Source: Candidatus Collierbacteria bacterium (GTDB lineage Bacteria; Patescibacteriota; Microgenomatia; UBA1400; MFAQ01). Taken from it: DNA of 33,540 nucleotides. Shown here in pieces: positions 7,575 to 16,211 of the stretch. The notes beneath the pieces are model-generated. The model did no database searches. It was not told the DNA's origin and was given only the letters and a program-made list of their open reading frames with translations. The stretch's first letter is position 1; the number at the start of each line of letters is the position of its first letter. Location: contig CAISLM010000024.1 in the NCBI GenBank assembly GCA_903886255.1, forward strand, positions 1 through 33,540. Reading direction: 5' to 3'. The position numbers and the translations under genes were made by a program.

Positions 7575-7725
7575 ATGGCGAACCTGTATATTGTACCAAA
7601 ATTTGACTTCGCAAGCTCAAAGAGTTAAAATACAAGGGTTAGAACGAAGGCTTGCCTGCAGATTTCCCAAACCAATGAAAGTGTCCGCAGCCCTGTTTTT
7701 GTGGCCGAAACTCACATTCTCTGGC

Positions 7726-7753
7726 TTGACATATTTGAAACAAGCCTTATATT
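7726..7753 (+). promoter_or_regulatory. greA promoter
   Basis: TTGACA (7726-7731), 16-nt spacer, TATATT (7748-7753). Confidence 0.6.
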
Positions 7754-7776
7754 GATACATTGTAACTAAAAAAAAT

Positions 7777-8250
7777 ATGAACCAACAAAATCAAAGAGTT
7801 CAGATGACCCCGCTAGGCTACCGCCAGCTTGTCGATGAACTCGAACAACTAGAAAAAACCAAACGACCTGAGGCAATAGAACGCCTTGCCAAGGCTCGTG
7901 ATTTTGGCGATCTTTCTGAGAACGCCGAGTATCACTCTGCCAAGGATGATCTGTCTACCCTTGAAGGCCGTATTGAAGAGCTTAAGGATATTCTTACCCG
8001 AGTTATTGTCGTGGATATTCAAAAGTCAGGTTTAGACCAGGTTGGTCTGGGTAGTGTTGTAAACATCGAGATCAATGGAACTGGCCATGAATTTACCATC
8101 GTTGGTGAATGGGAAGCTGATCCTGCGGCCAAAAAAATCAGTCATGAATCTCCTTTGGGAAAAGCCCTAATGGGTAAAAAAGTTGGAGAATCAGTAGAAG
8201 TAGAAGCACCATCCGGAACAATTGTTTATTCCATCAAGTCAGTCAAGTAA
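7777..8250 (+). CDS. greA: Transcription elongation factor GreA
   Basis: 'TPLGYRQLVDELEQLEKTKRPEAIERLAKARDFGDLSENAEYHSAKDD' GreA N-terminal coiled coil; 'SPLGKALMGKKVGE' C-terminal domain. Confidence 0.97.
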   Translation: MNQQNQRVQMTPLGYRQLVDELEQLEKTKRPEAIERLAKARDFGDLSENAEYHSAKDDLSTLEGRIEELKDILTRVIVVDIQKSGLDQVGLGSVVNIEINGTGHEFTIVGEWEADPAAKKISHESPLGKALMGKKVGESVEVEAPSGTIVYSIKSVK

Positions 8251-8264
8251 TTGTCTTTGATGTA

Positions 8265-8292
8265 AAAAGAGCGGGTTTGACCCGCTTTTTTT
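8265..8292 (+). terminator. Rho-independent terminator after greA
   Basis: AGCGGG-tttga-CCCGCT followed by seven T. Confidence 0.92.
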
Positions 8293-8322
8293 ATCGTTAA
8301 AAAACAGCTAAAATAGAATTCC

Positions 8323-10008
8323 ATGAAGTATATCTTCGTGTCGGGTGGTGTAGTATCTGGTTTGGGTAAGGGAATAACTGCAGCGTCGATTGGTCTCCTT
8401 TTAAAGGCAAAAGATATTGCCGTAACAAATATTAAAATCGACATGTATCTCAATGTCGATGCCGGAACAATTAGGCCACAAGAACATGGCGAGGTATTTG
8501 TAACTGCTGATGGTTTAGAAACAGATCAAGATCTCGGGAATTATGAACGTTTCCTAGGTATTTCATTGAAAAGAGTCAACTACATGACAACGGGTCAAGT
8601 CTACAAGGCCGTCATCGATCGGGAACGCGCTTTTGGTTACGAGGGTGAAGATGTCGAAGCTATTCCCCATGTTACGGATGAAATTATCGAAAGAATTAAT
8701 AAGGCAGGCCAGGAAAACGATTCTCAAGTAGTTATTATCGAGCTGGGCGGAACAGTTGGGGAATATCAAAATATTCTTTTTTTTGAAGCCAATAGAATTC
8801 TAAAATTAAGGTTTCCGAAAGACGTTATCCACGTACATGTTACGTACCTTCCCGTAATCAAATCCATTGGAGAACTAAAAAGTAAGCCCGCCCAACAATC
8901 TACTCACATGCTTAACGGCCTAGGAATCTCACCGGACTTCATTATTGCCAGAGCAGAAAAAGAAATAGACGAAAAGCGTCGCGAAAAACTTGCCCTATTT
9001 TGCAACGTCCAAAGAGAAGCCATTATTAGCAATCCTGACTTGTCCAGCATTTATGATGTTCCGTTGTTCCTGGAAAAACAGAAATTCGCCAAATTAATTA
9101 TTAATAAATTAAATATAAAAAACCATCAAAAAACGAAAATATTAATAAACTGGAAAAAGTTTACCAACCTCCAGAAAAAATCAGGGAAAGAAATAAAAAT
9201 TGCTCTCGTTGGAAAATATTTTAATACTGGTGATTACAAGCTTGCCGATTCATACATCTCAGTTATCGAAGCCTTGAAGCAGTCGGCGATCTATGAAAAT
9301 TGCCGATTATGTTTATCTTGGATTGACAGTCAAGATGTATTGGAAAATAAAATTGGTCTCTCCACTTATTCCGGAATTATTGTTCCTCAAGGGTGGGGGA
9401 AAAGAGGAGTTGAGGAAAAACTAAAAGCAGTAAAGTTTGCAAGAGAAAATAATATCCCTTATCTAGGTTTATGTTTTGGAATGCAGATGGCAGTTATTGA
9501 ATTTGCCCGAAATGTTTTAAAGATGAAAGATGCCAATACTGCCGAAGCAGATCCAAAATCAAAACATCAAGTTATCCACATTATGCCTGATCAAGAAAAA
9601 TTTCTGGCTAAACACCAATATGGTGGCACAATCAGGCTTGGCTCATATCCTTGTTGCTTAACACCCAATTCGCTACTTGCCCAGCTTTACAAAAAATACA
9701 GTTCTGATAAAAATGACCCTTGGTTCAGCGATTCACGATTAATCAATCAAAAGATATCTCCCCGTCTCGTATTTGAACGCCATCGCCATCGTTATGAATT
9801 TAATAATAAATACAAAGAGAAATTTATAAATGCCGGCCTTGTAATTTCCGGTACTTCTCCTGATGGTAGTTTAGTAGAGGCCATCGAAATTCCTAACCAT
9901 CCGTTTTTTATTGGCACACAGTTTCACCCTGAATATATTTCTCGTCCATTAACTCCACACCCAATTTTTAGAGGGTTTGTGAAAGCCTGCAAAGAAATAG
10001 TAAAATAG
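8323..10008 (+). CDS. pyrG: CTP synthase
   Basis: 'FVSGGVVSGLGKGITAASIG' P-loop, 'EHGEVFVTADGLETDQDLGNYERF', GATase 'LGLCFGMQ' and 'TQFHPEY'. Confidence 0.96.
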   Translation: MKYIFVSGGVVSGLGKGITAASIGLLLKAKDIAVTNIKIDMYLNVDAGTIRPQEHGEVFVTADGLETDQDLGNYERFLGISLKRVNYMTTGQVYKAVIDRERAFGYEGEDVEAIPHVTDEIIERINKAGQENDSQVVIIELGGTVGEYQNILFFEANRILKLRFPKDVIHVHVTYLPVIKSIGELKSKPAQQSTHMLNGLGISPDFIIARAEKEIDEKRREKLALFCNVQREAIISNPDLSSIYDVPLFLEKQKFAKLIINKLNIKNHQKTKILINWKKFTNLQKKSGKEIKIALVGKYFNTGDYKLADSYISVIEALKQSAIYENCRLCLSWIDSQDVLENKIGLSTYSGIIVPQGWGKRGVEEKLKAVKFARENNIPYLGLCFGMQMAVIEFARNVLKMKDANTAEADPKSKHQVIHIMPDQEKFLAKHQYGGTIRLGSYPCCLTPNSLLAQLYKKYSSDKNDPWFSDSRLINQKISPRLVFERHRHRYEFNNKYKEKFINAGLVISGTSPDGSLVEAIEIPNHPFFIGTQFHPEYISRPLTPHPIFRGFVKACKEIVK

Positions 10009-10012
10009 CCTC

Positions 10013-10600
10013 ATGAATGACACATTTCTTTCAGCCACAAAAACTCAGTTAGACGAAAAAATCTTTGCCCATTCTCTTGCATTGCAAGCTTGTATGGGTG
10101 GGCTTTATGATTATTTTTCTTCTAACAATCTTCTTTCCCAGGATGAACCTTCAAAAGATGATTGGCTTTTGGCCGGACTCATTCATGATATTGACTACTC
10201 TGATCCATATAAAGCCGATCATCCCAACAAAACCAGAGAAGCTCTCGCGAAATATGGTCTGGAAGTATCGGACACTGTCGTAAATATTGTGAAAGCTCAT
10301 TCTCCAAAATTCACCGGAGTGCAGCCAAAATCAAAAGCTCAGTGGTCATTATATTGTGCCGATTCTCTGACCGGCCTTATTATGGCCGTGGCTTATGTTT
10401 ATCCCAGCAAAAAATTAGCCGATGTTAAGGAATCGTCAGTTTTAAAAAGATTTTTAAAAGAACCTCGTTTTGCCGCCGGTACTCGTCGTGACGAAGTCGC
10501 CGAATGTACCAAACCGGAAGGCTTGAACATTCCCGTTGAAAAATTAATAGAGATTTGTCTTGCGTCTATGCAAGCCATCGCCCCTAGTCTAGGTTTGTAA
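10013..10600 (+). CDS. HD-domain phosphohydrolase-like protein
   Basis: H...'LLAGLIHDIDYSD' HD motif and following helical residues. Confidence 0.8.
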   Translation: MNDTFLSATKTQLDEKIFAHSLALQACMGGLYDYFSSNNLLSQDEPSKDDWLLAGLIHDIDYSDPYKADHPNKTREALAKYGLEVSDTVVNIVKAHSPKFTGVQPKSKAQWSLYCADSLTGLIMAVAYVYPSKKLADVKESSVLKRFLKEPRFAAGTRRDEVAECTKPEGLNIPVEKLIEICLASMQAIAPSLGL

Positions 10601-10618
10601 AAAGGATATAATCTACCT

Positions 10619-11893
10619 ATGCTTGATATTGCCTACATTCGCGAAAACCCTGACAAGGTCAAACAGGGGATAGTAAACAAAAATTTAAACCCGGAAATTG
10701 TTGATAAAGTTCTTTCCGCTGATAGTTCGCGTCGTGATCTAATAGGTAAAATTGAAGCGATTAGGGCGGAAAGAAATAAACTTAACGAAGAGCTAAAAGT
10801 CGCCCGCACCCCGGATCTGATAAAAATGTCCGGTGAACTTAAAGAAAAACTTCAGACTCTTGAACCCCAGCTCCGCATCGTTGAAGAAGAATTCAATGGT
10901 TTCATGCTGCAAGTTCCGGGGATGCCTTTGGATGAAGTTCCAATTGGAAAAGATGGTTCCGGTAATATCGTTGTCCGCACTTGGGGTGATGTTCCCAAAT
11001 TTGATTTCCCAATTAAGAACCATATTGAATTGGGTGAATCGTTAAATATTTTGGATTTGGAACGCGGCTCAAAAGTTGCCGGATTCAGAGGCTACTATCT
11101 CAAAAACGAAGGGGTTATGCTTCAATTTGCGCTAATGCAATATACACTTCAAAAATTTATCTCCAAAGGCTACACACCTGTTACCCCTCCTGTAATTTTG
11201 AAAAAAAGATCATTCATTAACACCGGCCATTTTCCTTGGGGAGAAAAAGAAACCTACAAATTTGCCACGGAAGAGGGCGAAGACGAAACTTATCTTGCTG
11301 GTACCGCCGAGGTCCCTTTAGTTTCTATGTATCAGGACGAAGTTCTCATGGAAAAAGACCTTCCTATTCGTATGATTGGCTTTTCTCCCTGTTATCGTAA
11401 AGAAGCCGGTTCATACGGCAAAGATGCCAATGGTGTTTTCCGTGTTCATGAATTTGTCAAAACAGAACAAGTTGTCATATGTAAAAACGATGTTGATGAA
11501 TCTCGTCGTCTTCACGAAGAAATGATGGCTCTTACTCAAGAAATTGCGCAGGACTTGAAACTTCCATATCATATCCTTCGAATGTGTACCGGAGATATGG
11601 GTGAACCCCAAGCGAAAAAATACGATATCGAAGCCTGGATGCCCGGTAGAAATGATTGGGGAGAACTAGGATCAGACTCCATCATGCTCGATTTTCAATC
11701 CCGCCGAGCCAACATCCGTTATCGCGACGCCAAAAATGAAATCAAATATGTCCACATGCTAAACAACACTGCTTCCAACTCGCCTCGATGGCTTGTTGCC
11801 ATACTGGAAAACTATCAACAAGCAGATGGATCTGTAAAAATTCCGGATGTCTTAGTTCCATTCATAGGAAAAACTGAGATAAAACGTGGCTAA
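10619..11893 (+). CDS. serS: Seryl-tRNA synthetase
   Basis: N-terminal coiled coil 'MLDIAYIRENPDKVKQG', class II motifs 'GFSPCYRKEAGSYGKD...FRVHEFVKTEQ' and 'SNSPRWLVAILENYQQADGSVKIPDVL'. Confidence 0.97.
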   Translation: MLDIAYIRENPDKVKQGIVNKNLNPEIVDKVLSADSSRRDLIGKIEAIRAERNKLNEELKVARTPDLIKMSGELKEKLQTLEPQLRIVEEEFNGFMLQVPGMPLDEVPIGKDGSGNIVVRTWGDVPKFDFPIKNHIELGESLNILDLERGSKVAGFRGYYLKNEGVMLQFALMQYTLQKFISKGYTPVTPPVILKKRSFINTGHFPWGEKETYKFATEEGEDETYLAGTAEVPLVSMYQDEVLMEKDLPIRMIGFSPCYRKEAGSYGKDANGVFRVHEFVKTEQVVICKNDVDESRRLHEEMMALTQEIAQDLKLPYHILRMCTGDMGEPQAKKYDIEAWMPGRNDWGELGSDSIMLDFQSRRANIRYRDAKNEIKYVHMLNNTASNSPRWLVAILENYQQADGSVKIPDVLVPFIGKTEIKRG

Positions 11894-12941
11894 AAGGACA
11901 CTCTTAATTTTATTTTCCGGAGTAGTGATTATTCTTAGTTTGTTGATATTTTTGTTACCAAAATTGATCAAATCAAATTTGATATCGCCATTTTTTCAGG
12001 GTCCGGATCAAACCGAAAAAATATCTAAAAAAATCTCTTCTCCGTTTAATTTAGATATTTCCAATGCAAAAACAGTCACCAGTCTGAATAATATTCCCCG
12101 CTATATTGTCTACAACAACGATACCGGAAAAGTATATTATGCCAAAGGTGCGGATCTTAGAATGGCTCCCGCATCGTTCACCAAACTTCTCTCTACTCAA
12201 GTCGTTTTGGATCTTATCCCCAAAGAATATATGGTCACTGCCACAAAAGCATCTATCGATAAAATACCAACAGTTCTTGGTCTTAAGGAAGGCGAAAAGT
12301 TTTCAGTTTCGGATCTCCTTCGCGGAGCAATAGCTACAAGCGCCAACGACGCAGCACAAACCCTAGCCGACGGAGCTGCAGAAGCAGTCGGAATAAACCC
12401 TGTCGAATTTATTTACTATATGAATGCCAAGGCTCAACTTTTAGGATTGAAAAACTCACACTTTGTTAATCCTGATGGTCTAGATGATCAAAATCAGTAC
12501 TCAACTTTATTGGACCTGGCAAAGCTTGTCAATAATGTACAAAAAAATTACCCAGACATTTTAACAGCTGCAAAATCAGACAACGAGGATATTCAACAAA
12601 CTGCTGATCATGGTTATTACTATCTGCCCAATTGGAATGGATTGCTTGGTGTCTATCCCGGAGTTTCAGGGCTAAAGATCGCCTATACCGAAGACGCTGG
12701 ATATTCCACCATTGTCACCGCCACAAGAGACGGACAATCTATGGTTGCCATAGTCTCAGGTGCGGATTCCTATATGGAACGTGATCTCGCTGCTGCCGAC
12801 CTTCTGGACGCCGGCTTTCTTGCCCTAGGTCAAAAACCAATCAGTATAAGTAAAAATAACCTAAACGTTCACTATAAAGTTTGGGGTGATCTGGCCAGAA
12901 AAATTCAAGCAGAACTGAAAGCAGAAGGGAAAAATATTTAA
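11886..12941 (+). CDS. D-alanyl-D-alanine carboxypeptidase-like (S11) protein
   Basis: SxxK 'ASFTKLLS', SxN 'TSANDAAQ', 'VSGLKIAYTEDAGYSTIVTA'; N-terminal TM. Confidence 0.88.
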   Translation: MAKRTLLILFSGVVIILSLLIFLLPKLIKSNLISPFFQGPDQTEKISKKISSPFNLDISNAKTVTSLNNIPRYIVYNNDTGKVYYAKGADLRMAPASFTKLLSTQVVLDLIPKEYMVTATKASIDKIPTVLGLKEGEKFSVSDLLRGAIATSANDAAQTLADGAAEAVGINPVEFIYYMNAKAQLLGLKNSHFVNPDGLDDQNQYSTLLDLAKLVNNVQKNYPDILTAAKSDNEDIQQTADHGYYYLPNWNGLLGVYPGVSGLKIAYTEDAGYSTIVTATRDGQSMVAIVSGADSYMERDLAAADLLDAGFLALGQKPISISKNNLNVHYKVWGDLARKIQAELKAEGKNI

Positions 12942-13571
12942 ATGAATATCCTTAATTTCTTTTTTCCTCAAACCATTAAGTTTCCCGATTCAAAATACAA
13001 CAAAAATATTTCTGTCCTAGCATATCTAAATTCAGCCACTTTAATGGTGGATGGATTAATAGAATCGGGAGACATCATGACCCAAGTTTGGAGCAAGGGG
13101 ATTCGTGCACTACTTCCAAGGTCATTTCAACCACAAAAAGTTCTTCTCCTAGGCTTAGCCGGAGGTTGCAATGCGCGTCTGGTCAATCGACATTATCCGA
13201 AAGCAAATATCACTGCGGTTGAAATTGATCCGTTTATGGTCGAGCTCGGAAAAAAATATTTTAAGCTCGGAAAGACAAAAAATATGGAAATAATTATTGA
13301 AGATGCTCTCAATTATGCAAATCATTTAAAAGACATTGATTCTTTCGACCTAATCATGGTTGACTGTTTTGTCGGTCAAGAAATCCCCAAAAAACTTGAA
13401 GATGTAGATTTTATTAAGAAATTAAAAAAACATAGCCGATATTTATTAATAAACAGACTCTGGTGGTATAAATCGAAAATCGATACTACCAATTTTTTCC
13501 GGTCAATCGAAAACCATTTTTTCTTTACAAAAACCCACACGCGCTCAAACGTGGTTATTTCTATTGTTTAG
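12942..13571 (+). CDS. Spermidine synthase-like methyltransferase-fold protein
   Basis: 'VLLLGLAGGCNARLVNRHYPKANITAVEIDPFMVELGKKYF' SAM-binding-like motif, 'FDLIMVDCFVG'. Confidence 0.75.
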   Translation: MNILNFFFPQTIKFPDSKYNKNISVLAYLNSATLMVDGLIESGDIMTQVWSKGIRALLPRSFQPQKVLLLGLAGGCNARLVNRHYPKANITAVEIDPFMVELGKKYFKLGKTKNMEIIIEDALNYANHLKDIDSFDLIMVDCFVGQEIPKKLEDVDFIKKLKKHSRYLLINRLWWYKSKIDTTNFFRSIENHFFFTKTHTRSNVVISIV

Positions 13572-13599
13572 CTGGAATTAGCCATGTTAACATCATTTA

Positions 13600-14382
13600 G
13601 TGTTTATATATTTCGACATCATTAGATTTAGTTTTTTACGCTTTTTTACCTATCCTTTTGAAATCCTGGCAACTGTACTTAAAAGAATCATTGAAATTAT
13701 ATTTTTAGTTCTCTTTTGGTCCATCTATATAAAAAGTTCAGGAGCAAATGTTTCTATTCCCCAAATTACGGCCTACTTTCTTATCGCCATGGGCGTTGCG
13801 GACTTAACTATGTCTCGTTGGGGAGCCCTGGGGAGTGTAATCGGAAGCATGGTGAAATCAGGACAGATCAGCAACTACATGATAAAACCAACAAGCTTAA
13901 TACCGACCCTCTATTCATTGGCTCAAGGTAGAAATGGTATGCGTTTGATACTCGCATTTATAAATATCATTATTGGCATATATATCATGCCACCCAATTC
14001 CCCGGTTTCCGTCATTATTTTTTTGCTATTCCTCGTCAATGCATTTGCAATCTCATTTGCATACAATATTTTTGAGGGAACTCTCTTCCTTCATTTTGTC
14101 GATGCCTATGGCATCAGAAACTCAATTCAAAATTTTATGCGTATTCTTACGGGAGCTATGGTCCCTTTGTATTTATTTCCTTCTCCCCTAAAAGAAATTC
14201 TCCGTTTTTCCCCTTTCCCGAGTATGGTATACCTTCCCGCCTCTTCATTAAATATCACTCAATTTTCCGGCGGTGTGCTTACCGACATATCCATCGGTCT
14301 GATTTGGGGAGTAGTACTAAATTTACTTGCATTTTCTCTATGGAATCATTCAATGAAAAAATATGAAGCTGTCGGAATATAG
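13600..14382 (+). CDS. ABC-2 type transporter permease subunit
   Basis: Six-TM ABC-2-like protein upstream of a second permease and a cognate ATPase; GTG start. Confidence 0.8.
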   Translation: MFIYFDIIRFSFLRFFTYPFEILATVLKRIIEIIFLVLFWSIYIKSSGANVSIPQITAYFLIAMGVADLTMSRWGALGSVIGSMVKSGQISNYMIKPTSLIPTLYSLAQGRNGMRLILAFINIIIGIYIMPPNSPVSVIIFLLFLVNAFAISFAYNIFEGTLFLHFVDAYGIRNSIQNFMRILTGAMVPLYLFPSPLKEILRFSPFPSMVYLPASSLNITQFSGGVLTDISIGLIWGVVLNLLAFSLWNHSMKKYEAVGI

Positions 14383-15190
14383 AAAAAAAATACATCATCG
14401 CCTCGAAATAATTAAGGCGAATTTTAAATTTGCCTTCCACAAAGAGGTCGCCTACGCCGGAAACAATTGGGCAGGCCTAATTTCCACAACTTGTTATACC
14501 TTATCAATGTTACTTTTTGTCCATATTATCTACGGAAATACAAAGCAAATCGTGGGTTATTCCCAGAATGAAATGCTTTTCTATCTTTTTATGGCTCAAT
14601 TAACTTATTATTTCAACTGGTATATATCGGCTTTAAATATCTACGATTTAATTACTGATGTTAATAAGGGGAACTTGGATATGATTCTTGTAAAACCGGT
14701 TCCATCGCTTTTTTATCTGACAACTAGAAACATAGGCGGATTCAAAATGTTCGTCGATGGATTTCCGCCGACTTTGGCAATAATATTCTCGATTAATTGG
14801 TCTGCACTATACATAAGTTCTGCAAATCTCATATATGGAATCTGTATTTTCATTTTTGGTCTAGTTGCATTAAATGTATTTCAACTCTTGGCGGCTCTTC
14901 CTGTGTTCTGGTGGGGAGAAAGCGAAAGCATCGTCGATTTAGCCGGGTTTATTGGAGCCGGATCAGGAACAATGATCCCGCTTGAGGGTTATAGTCGTCC
15001 ATTGCAATTTATTTTGGGTACAATTATTCCGGTTCTAATTGCTACAGCATTTTCTACATCAGCCATACTTGGTAAAAGTAATGCACCACTCCTATTTTTC
15101 TGGTCATTTGCAATAGCCGCACTTGCAATATTATTAAGAAATGTGGCTTGGAAAATCGCTATTAGAAACTATACTTCAGCATCATCATGA
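14363..15190 (+). CDS. ABC-2 type transporter permease subunit
   Basis: Multi-TM protein; ORFs overlap (14363-14382 and 15187-15190) in an exporter operon. Confidence 0.8.
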   Translation: MKLSEYRKKIHHRLEIIKANFKFAFHKEVAYAGNNWAGLISTTCYTLSMLLFVHIIYGNTKQIVGYSQNEMLFYLFMAQLTYYFNWYISALNIYDLITDVNKGNLDMILVKPVPSLFYLTTRNIGGFKMFVDGFPPTLAIIFSINWSALYISSANLIYGICIFIFGLVALNVFQLLAALPVFWWGESESIVDLAGFIGAGSGTMIPLEGYSRPLQFILGTIIPVLIATAFSTSAILGKSNAPLLFFWSFAIAALAILLRNVAWKIAIRNYTSASS

Positions 15191-16152
15191 ACAAAACAAT
15201 CATTAGTGTCACCAATCTTCAAAAAGATTACACTGTAAAAACAAAACAAGGATTTTGGAAAAATGCCTTTTTTCCAAAATATAAAACCATTACAGCTGTA
15301 GATAACATATCGTTTCAAATAAATAAGGGGGAATCGGTAGCGTTGCTTGGCCCAAATGGTGCCGGGAAAACGACCACAATGAAGATGCTTTCCGGATTAC
15401 TTTATCCCACTTTTGGAAAAGTCGAAGCGTTAGGATATTTTCCCTTCGACAGAAAATATGAATATCTTAAAAAGATTGGACTTGTAATGGGAAATCGTTC
15501 CGGATTGGCTTGGGATCTAACCTCCAATCAAAATTTTGAATTAATCAAGAAAATATATGAAATATCAGACAACAAATTTTCAGAGCGGGTGAAGAGGTTA
15601 ACTGAGATGCTTGATGTCGATACCTTTTTGGACAAACAAGTTAGGAAGTTATCTCTGGGCGAACGTATGAAGCTTGAATTGGTTGCATCACTAATTTATG
15701 AACCAGAAATACTTTATCTAGATGAACCGACCATTGGACTTGATATTATCTCCAAACAAAGAATCAGGACGTTTTTAAGGGATATACAACGAGATTCGCA
15801 AGTCACCTTACTTCTAACTAGCCATGATATGGATGATGTTGAAAAAGTTTCCGACAGAGTGATTGTTATCAATCATGGTCAAAAAATATACGATGACTCA
15901 ATGGACGAATTGTTGAGAAAATATAAAGACAAGAAATATCTCACCCTTCAATTATCGGAAAGCGTAAATACAAAAATAATCGAAAAATTTGGTGAAATAA
16001 TCGAAAAGAAACCTCTCTCCTATACGATTAAAATATCTAAAGATAAACAGTCACATATTATTTCGAAAATCATGGATGAGCTTCCGGTTGATGACATTGA
16101 TATAATACACGTTCCACTTGAAGAGATGATCACTCATCTGTTTTCGCAATAA
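15187..16152 (+). CDS. ABC-2 transporter ATP-binding protein
   Basis: 'LGPNGAGKTTTMKMLSGLLYPTFG', 'LSLGERMKLELVASLIYEPEILYLDEPTIGLD'. Confidence 0.93.
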   Translation: MNKTIISVTNLQKDYTVKTKQGFWKNAFFPKYKTITAVDNISFQINKGESVALLGPNGAGKTTTMKMLSGLLYPTFGKVEALGYFPFDRKYEYLKKIGLVMGNRSGLAWDLTSNQNFELIKKIYEISDNKFSERVKRLTEMLDVDTFLDKQVRKLSLGERMKLELVASLIYEPEILYLDEPTIGLDIISKQRIRTFLRDIQRDSQVTLLLTSHDMDDVEKVSDRVIVINHGQKIYDDSMDELLRKYKDKKYLTLQLSESVNTKIIEKFGEIIEKKPLSYTIKISKDKQSHIISKIMDELPVDDIDIIHVPLEEMITHLFSQ

Positions 16153-16211
16153 AAAACAAAGAGAGCCCAATTAATAACTAAAATCACCTATTAGCCGTAT
16201 AATTAGCTGAC

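Noticed and set aside
7353-7628. ORF of 91 aa on + strand
   Set aside because: It runs through the antisense of tRNA-Glu, the terminator and the palindromic repeat; peptide is low quality.
10613-10618. serS SD 'AAAGGA' at 10601-10606
   Set aside because: 12-nt distance to the ATG is too long for a typical SD; the TATAAT box overlaps the same stretch. Kept as a caveat to the leaderless claim.
13600-16152. ABC-2 exporter considered as part of a bacteriocin/secondary-metabolite cluster
   Set aside because: No precursor peptide or biosynthetic genes nearby; a common stand-alone exporter.
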